Origin: Marinobacter nanhaiticus D15-8W
Lineage (GTDB): Bacteria; Pseudomonadota; Gammaproteobacteria; Pseudomonadales; Oleiphilaceae
DNA: 64,000 bases
Assembly: GCF_036511935.1 (NCBI RefSeq)
Contig: NZ_AP028878.1
Location: 1,364,001 to 1,428,000 of the forward strand
Direction of reading: 5' to 3'
The position numbers and the translations under genes were made by a program. Each line of letters begins with the position of its first letter. Within the stretch, counting starts at the first letter, position 1. Below are positions 60,885 to 64,000 of the stretch, piece after piece. The notes below the pieces were generated by a model, which worked only from the letters and a program-made list of their open reading frames with translations, was not told the DNA's origin and ran no database searches.

Positions 60885-61871
60885 CTAACCCACTGTCAGC
60901 ACGGCCGAGCCGGTAAATCGGCCGTGACGCAGATCCTCCAGTGCCTCGTTGGCCTTCTCCAATGGATAGGCGTTGACGGTCGTGTTGATGGGAATGCGTG
61001 CGGCCAGCGGCAGGAATTTCTCGCCATCGCACCGGGTGAGATTTGCGATAGAGCAGATTTCCCGCTCGCCCCATAGGATGTCGTAGGGGAAGGAAGGGAT
61101 GTCAGACATGTGAATGCCGGCGCATACGACGCGTCCGCCCTTACGTATGGCTCGGAGTGCTGCGGGCACCAGTTCGCCGCTCGTCGCGAAGATGATGGCT
61201 CCGTCCAGGGTATCGGGCGGCGTGCTGGTCGAGTCCCCGGCCCAGACAGCGCCGAGGGAGCAGGCAAAGGCCTGTGCTTCGGTGTCCCCGGGCCGAGTAA
61301 ATGCGTAGACCATTTGGCCTGCATCGCGAGCCACCTGGATCAGGATATGCGCCGCCGAGCCGAACCCATAAAGTCCTATTCGTTTGCTGTCCCTGACTTT
61401 CCGGTAGGCGCGATAGCCGATCAGTCCGGCGCAAAGTAATGGGGCCGCCTGCAGATCGCTGAAATCCTGGGGGATAGGGAAGCAATACCGCGCGTCGGCC
61501 ACAGTGAACTCCGCAAACCCCCCATTGATCTGATAGCCGGTGTAACGGGCCTGGTCACACAGGTTTTCCTGGCCATGGCTACAGAAGTCACAATGGCCAC
61601 AGCTGCTGCCCAGCCACGGCACGCCTACCCGTTGGCCCAGTTCGAAGTCCGTAACATGGGCACCGATCTGTGTGACCTCGCCCACGATCTGATGCCCGGG
61701 AATAAGCGGTAGCACGGGCTCGGTGAGATCAGCGTCCAGCACATGTAGATCCGTTCGGCAAATACCGCAAGCGGTGACGCGAAGTTGGAGCTGGTGCGTC
61801 TCCGCCTGAGGAATGGGGATATCGGTGAGCTCAAGGGGTTGGCGCTGATGGCGGAGAATCATGGCTCGCAT
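60885..61871 (-). CDS. Zinc-dependent alcohol dehydrogenase (MDR family)
   Basis: A 328-residue medium-chain dehydrogenase. Catalytic zinc site: CGICRTDLHVLDADL (Cys near residue 36) and PLIPGHQIVGEV (His near 60). Structural zinc site: CGHCDFCSHGQENLC, four cysteines. The cofactor loop is GLYGFGSAAHILIQVA, a G-x-G-x-x-A variant. The overall pattern, with CDQARYTGYQINGGFAEF, matches the AdhA/zinc-binding alcohol dehydrogenases that oxidise short-chain alcohols or reduce aldehydes. No operon partner. Confidence 0.9.
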   Translation of the reverse strand: MRAMILRHQRQPLELTDIPIPQAETHQLQLRVTACGICRTDLHVLDADLTEPVLPLIPGHQIVGEVTQIGAHVTDFELGQRVGVPWLGSSCGHCDFCSHGQENLCDQARYTGYQINGGFAEFTVADARYCFPIPQDFSDLQAAPLLCAGLIGYRAYRKVRDSKRIGLYGFGSAAHILIQVARDAGQMVYAFTRPGDTEAQAFACSLGAVWAGDSTSTPPDTLDGAIIFATSGELVPAALRAIRKGGRVVCAGIHMSDIPSFPYDILWGEREICSIANLTRCDGEKFLPLAARIPINTTVNAYPLEKANEALEDLRHGRFTGSAVLTVG

Positions 61872-62182
61872 GGCGGCTCTCCAGTGGCGTTTCTATTAGC
61901 GTAACCCAGTCGCAACGGATCGTTTTGTCGTGAATCAATGCGGACGTAAACCCTGTGTTCCGGTTTGTTGAAACCGGGCGCCGGTCGGGAAATAGGCGCC
62001 CGTTTTAATGGTCTGGTGCGATCCCTCGCGCTTGGCGGGAAAACACATCGTCTGCCATATCCTTATGTTATCGGGCCACGTCCGTATCTCATACGCCCGA
62101 TCCATAATTGCGTCTGCGTCCATACTCCACGATTATCAAATGCCCGCAGGAGTTCACGATGACGGATGCGGAGACGCTCGCG
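61872..62182. other. 311-nt gap, holds one terminator
   Basis: Non-coding region between two leftward genes. Apart from the hairpin at 61975-62002, I see no gene and no clear promoter for the alcohol dehydrogenase, which must start here. Confidence 0.4.
61975..62002. terminator. Rho-independent terminator hairpin
   Basis: CGGGCGCC (61975-61982) pairs perfectly with GGCGCCCG (61995-62002), 12-nt loop. Three further A-T pairs lie beyond one mismatch, and TTTT follows on the plus strand (62003-62006). Probably ends the leftward AI-2E-family permease transcript before the alcohol dehydrogenase gene. Confidence 0.65.
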
Positions 62183-63211
62183 TTACGGCAGGCGTATCGA
62201 GTCTCCCAACACTTTGCGGATATAGAGCAAACGCACCAACACCAACGCGACAACCGTAAGCGGCGTTGCCAGCAGTAGGCCCAGCACGCCGAACATCAGG
62301 CTCATCAGCAATTGCACGGCCAGAAGTAGTGCCGGGGCGATAGCCAGGTTGCGCTGCTGAATGAGTGGCGTTATCAGGTAACTTTCCAGGGTCTGGATAG
62401 CAAGGTAGAGCAGCACGACCCACAGGGCCATTGAGGGGCTTACGGACCAGCCGACCAGGACGGCTGGAATGACTGACAGGATCGGTCCGATATTGGGAAT
62501 GAATGAAAGCGCAGCCGCTACGAACGCCAACGCGGCAGCTGAAGGAATACCGAGGGCGAACAGGCCAATCCAGGTCAGTATCCCGACGACACTCAGAGAC
62601 AGCAAGCGTCCTAATAGCCACCAGCGGAGGGCGTGACCCAGTTCATCGAGAAGTCGCTCTGCGACATCCCTGCGGCGCGGTACGACGAGCTGTATCACAC
62701 CGCTCTTGTACAGACCCGGTGTCGCCGCGAAATAGGTGCCGGTGACCATGATAAAGAGAAGTGCAGTAATCGCACCCAGGGTCGAAGAGAACATACCGGC
62801 GATTCGGCTGAAGTTTTCGGCAGTCAACAAGGCTCTACTCTGCTGCTCGGAGAGCCGGAAAGCCTCACTCAGGAACGTATGCTGATGCACTTGCGACTTC
62901 AGCTCCTGCAGTATCTCCGGCAATAGTTGTTGCAGTTGCTGAACACCGCTGAGCACTTTGGGGCCAAACTGCCAGATTATCAGCGCGACCACGGCCAGCG
63001 AAGACAGGAGCGAGAGCACCACCGCCAGCCGATACGGGACATGGGCATGCCGACTTGTAAAGCCGGCGACACCGCTCAACGCGAGCCCCCAAAGCATGCC
63101 TCCGAAAAGCAGCAGGAAGAAATCTGAATAGAACCAGAAGCCCAACAGCAGGAGGACTGTGGCGGTAACCAGGCCGATGATCTTGAGGCTGTTCAGGATC
63201 AACGAATCCAT
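62183..63211 (-). CDS. AI-2E transporter family (PerM/YdiK-like) permease
   Basis: A 342-residue inner-membrane protein with about eight hydrophobic segments. The central part has the family's long amphipathic stretch (VLSGVQQLQQLLPEILQELKSQVHQHTFL), followed by a DVAERLLDELGHALRWWLLGRLLSLSVVGILTWIGLFALGIPSAAALAFVAAALSFIPNIGPILSVIPAVLVG region, where SFIPNIGPILS is the usual hallmark. Members export small metabolites or ions; the name derives from one autoinducer-2 study and does not define the substrate here. Confidence 0.9.
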   Translation of the reverse strand: MDSLILNSLKIIGLVTATVLLLLGFWFYSDFFLLLFGGMLWGLALSGVAGFTSRHAHVPYRLAVVLSLLSSLAVVALIIWQFGPKVLSGVQQLQQLLPEILQELKSQVHQHTFLSEAFRLSEQQSRALLTAENFSRIAGMFSSTLGAITALLFIMVTGTYFAATPGLYKSGVIQLVVPRRRDVAERLLDELGHALRWWLLGRLLSLSVVGILTWIGLFALGIPSAAALAFVAAALSFIPNIGPILSVIPAVLVGWSVSPSMALWVVLLYLAIQTLESYLITPLIQQRNLAIAPALLLAVQLLMSLMFGVLGLLLATPLTVVALVLVRLLYIRKVLGDSIRLP

Positions 63212-63341
63212 TAACTATCCTTGTCTTTGGCGTAGTCGACATTCTGTGCCAACCCTCACTGTGCCGTTTCCGGTATGGTGAGATCAATTAACACGGGTTA
63301 CTGAGAGGAAGGAGCGTACGTTGACGTCATGTTTATCACGA

Positions 63342-64000
63342 TTACGGCGTCAGTATCTTTATCTCCCGGTTCCATCGATCCATAAACGCCTTACGGCGCA
63401 TGGGATCGACAAAAGCCAGCAACGAGGCGTCGATAGGAATCGGGTAGAGGCGTTCGCCCACCTGGTCGCGCAGGCGTTGAGCGGTGTAGGGGCCGATGAC
63501 GTCAGGCAGCACACTGAATAGCGGCGTACTTCCGGCGAGGGTCTTCTGACCTTCGACGCTGAGCAGGAAATCCACGAAGATCCTGGCGGCGACCGGATGT
63601 GGGGCGTCCCGGTGTACGAACGCCATACGCATCATGACCAGGGCATAGTCCTGGGGGATCTGGACGATCAGGTCAGGGTGACTGCGTGCCCAGTGCATGG
63701 CGTAGGAACCCAGAAGGTTATAGCCCACCCAGTAGGTGCCATCAGTGAGGCCTTCGAGCATGTCCCGGGTGTTGTTCTCGAGGATGACTCCTGCGGCACC
63801 CATGGCGGCCACGAGATCCCAGAACCGGGGGGAATAGCGGGCATCCTGCTGGAAAAGTGTATAGCCGATCCCGCTCCCCGAAGGTGAATAAGTGGTGACG
63901 CGCCCTTTGAGCAAGTCCTGGTGGCTCTCGAGCAGGGTATGAAGGTCCGCATGTGTGGTCGGCGGCATCATGTGACGCGCCAGGTCGAGCCGATACACGG
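63342..64000 (-). CDS. Iron/solute ABC transporter periplasmic binding protein, C-terminal part (5' end off window)
   Basis: The frame is open to the right edge; about 219 residues are visible and the N-terminus, with any signal peptide, is outside. Segments such as VTTYSPSGSGIGYTLFQQDARYSPRFWDLVAAMGAAGVILENNTRDMLEGLTDGTYWVGYNLLGSYA, PQDYALVMMRMAFVHRDAPHPVAARIFVDFLLSVEGQKTLA and PDVIGPYTAQRLRDQVGERLYPIPID follow the AfuA/FutA-type extracellular binding proteins for ferric iron and related solutes. The ligand is not certain. The partner permease genes are not in the window. Confidence 0.78.
   Translation of the reverse strand, partial: VYRLDLARHMMPPTTHADLHTLLESHQDLLKGRVTTYSPSGSGIGYTLFQQDARYSPRFWDLVAAMGAAGVILENNTRDMLEGLTDGTYWVGYNLLGSYAMHWARSHPDLIVQIPQDYALVMMRMAFVHRDAPHPVAARIFVDFLLSVEGQKTLAGSTPLFSVLPDVIGPYTAQRLRDQVGERLYPIPIDASLLAFVDPMRRKAFMDRWNREIKILTP

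Noticed and set aside
1..64000. CRISPR arrays, tRNA or rRNA genes, insertion sequences
   Set aside because: Read for regularly spaced repeats, cloverleaf and T-loop patterns, and transposase motifs; none was convincing.

Overview
The window looks like chromosomal DNA of a free-living, probably marine or halophilic gammaproteobacterium. Base composition is fairly high in GC by eye, genes are densely packed, and the gene content fits: two DctPQM-type TRAP transporters, a catalase-peroxidase, composite GGDEF/EAL proteins, and EpsA and acyltransferase proteins of the PEP-CTERM/exosortase type. A Marinobacter-like relative is a guess from gene content only. I see no rRNA, tRNA, CRISPR array, insertion sequence or replication origin. 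Genes are cut by both window edges (sterol desaturase at the left, a periplasmic binding protein at the right).

Layout. 0-10 kb: mostly single genes: sterol desaturase-like protein, small membrane protein, tandem PilJ-domain sensor protein, exosortase-associated acyltransferase, GH114 lipoprotein, GNAT, YcaQ-like glycosylase, RlpA, secreted lipase-like hydrolase and a membrane-anchored DUF4785-like protein. 10.3-12 kb: a patch that looks lower in GC, with an ORFan and a stand-alone QueC-like PP-loop protein. 12-18.6 kb: katG with a candidate OxyR box, then an acyl-CoA dehydrogenase translationally coupled to a PAS-GGDEF-EAL protein. 18.9-25.1 kb: siderophore uptake (TonB receptor with a near-consensus Fur box, plus binding protein, two permeases and ATPase linked by 4-nt overlaps). 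25.3-26.3 kb: methyltransferase and SnoaL-like protein. 26.7-37.0 kb: an exopolysaccharide locus (secreted basic protein, DUF2334 deacetylase-like protein, WecB, NfrB-like synthase with a C-terminal MshEN c-di-GMP domain, a giant NfrA-like TPR/outer-membrane protein, DUF4434 protein), facing an EpsA-type LuxR regulator. 38.5-40.3 kb: an unusual isocitrate-dehydrogenase-family protein with an internally duplicated module, behind a perfect 24-bp palindrome. 40.3-46.6 kb: pxpABC (5-oxoprolinase) divergent from a TRAP transporter and MarR-like regulator. 46.6-54.8 kb: two divergent operons (RidA, RpiR regulator, PLP amino-acid deaminase / TRAP, MlrC-like M81 protein, KDG-kinase-like protein) around a paired operator. 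55-64 kb: OsmC-YcaO protein, methyltransferase, second GGDEF-EAL protein, zinc alcohol dehydrogenase, AI-2E family permease and a partial binding protein.

Main ideas. (1) The 26.7-37 kb locus resembles the E. coli NfrA/NfrB/WecB c-di-GMP-controlled, ManNAc-based polysaccharide system, but carries its own epimerase, deacetylase-like and hydrolase-like genes and an EpsA regulator. Two intact GGDEF/EAL proteins in the window could feed it. (2) The 46.6-54.8 kb cluster could take an amino sugar acid such as D-glucosaminate through PLP deamination to 2-keto-3-deoxygluconate and its phosphorylation. (3) The 577-residue isocitrate-dehydrogenase homologue, with one degenerate and one better preserved copy of a substrate-domain segment, is the least conventional single protein here. 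All functional calls come from reading motifs; no database search was run.
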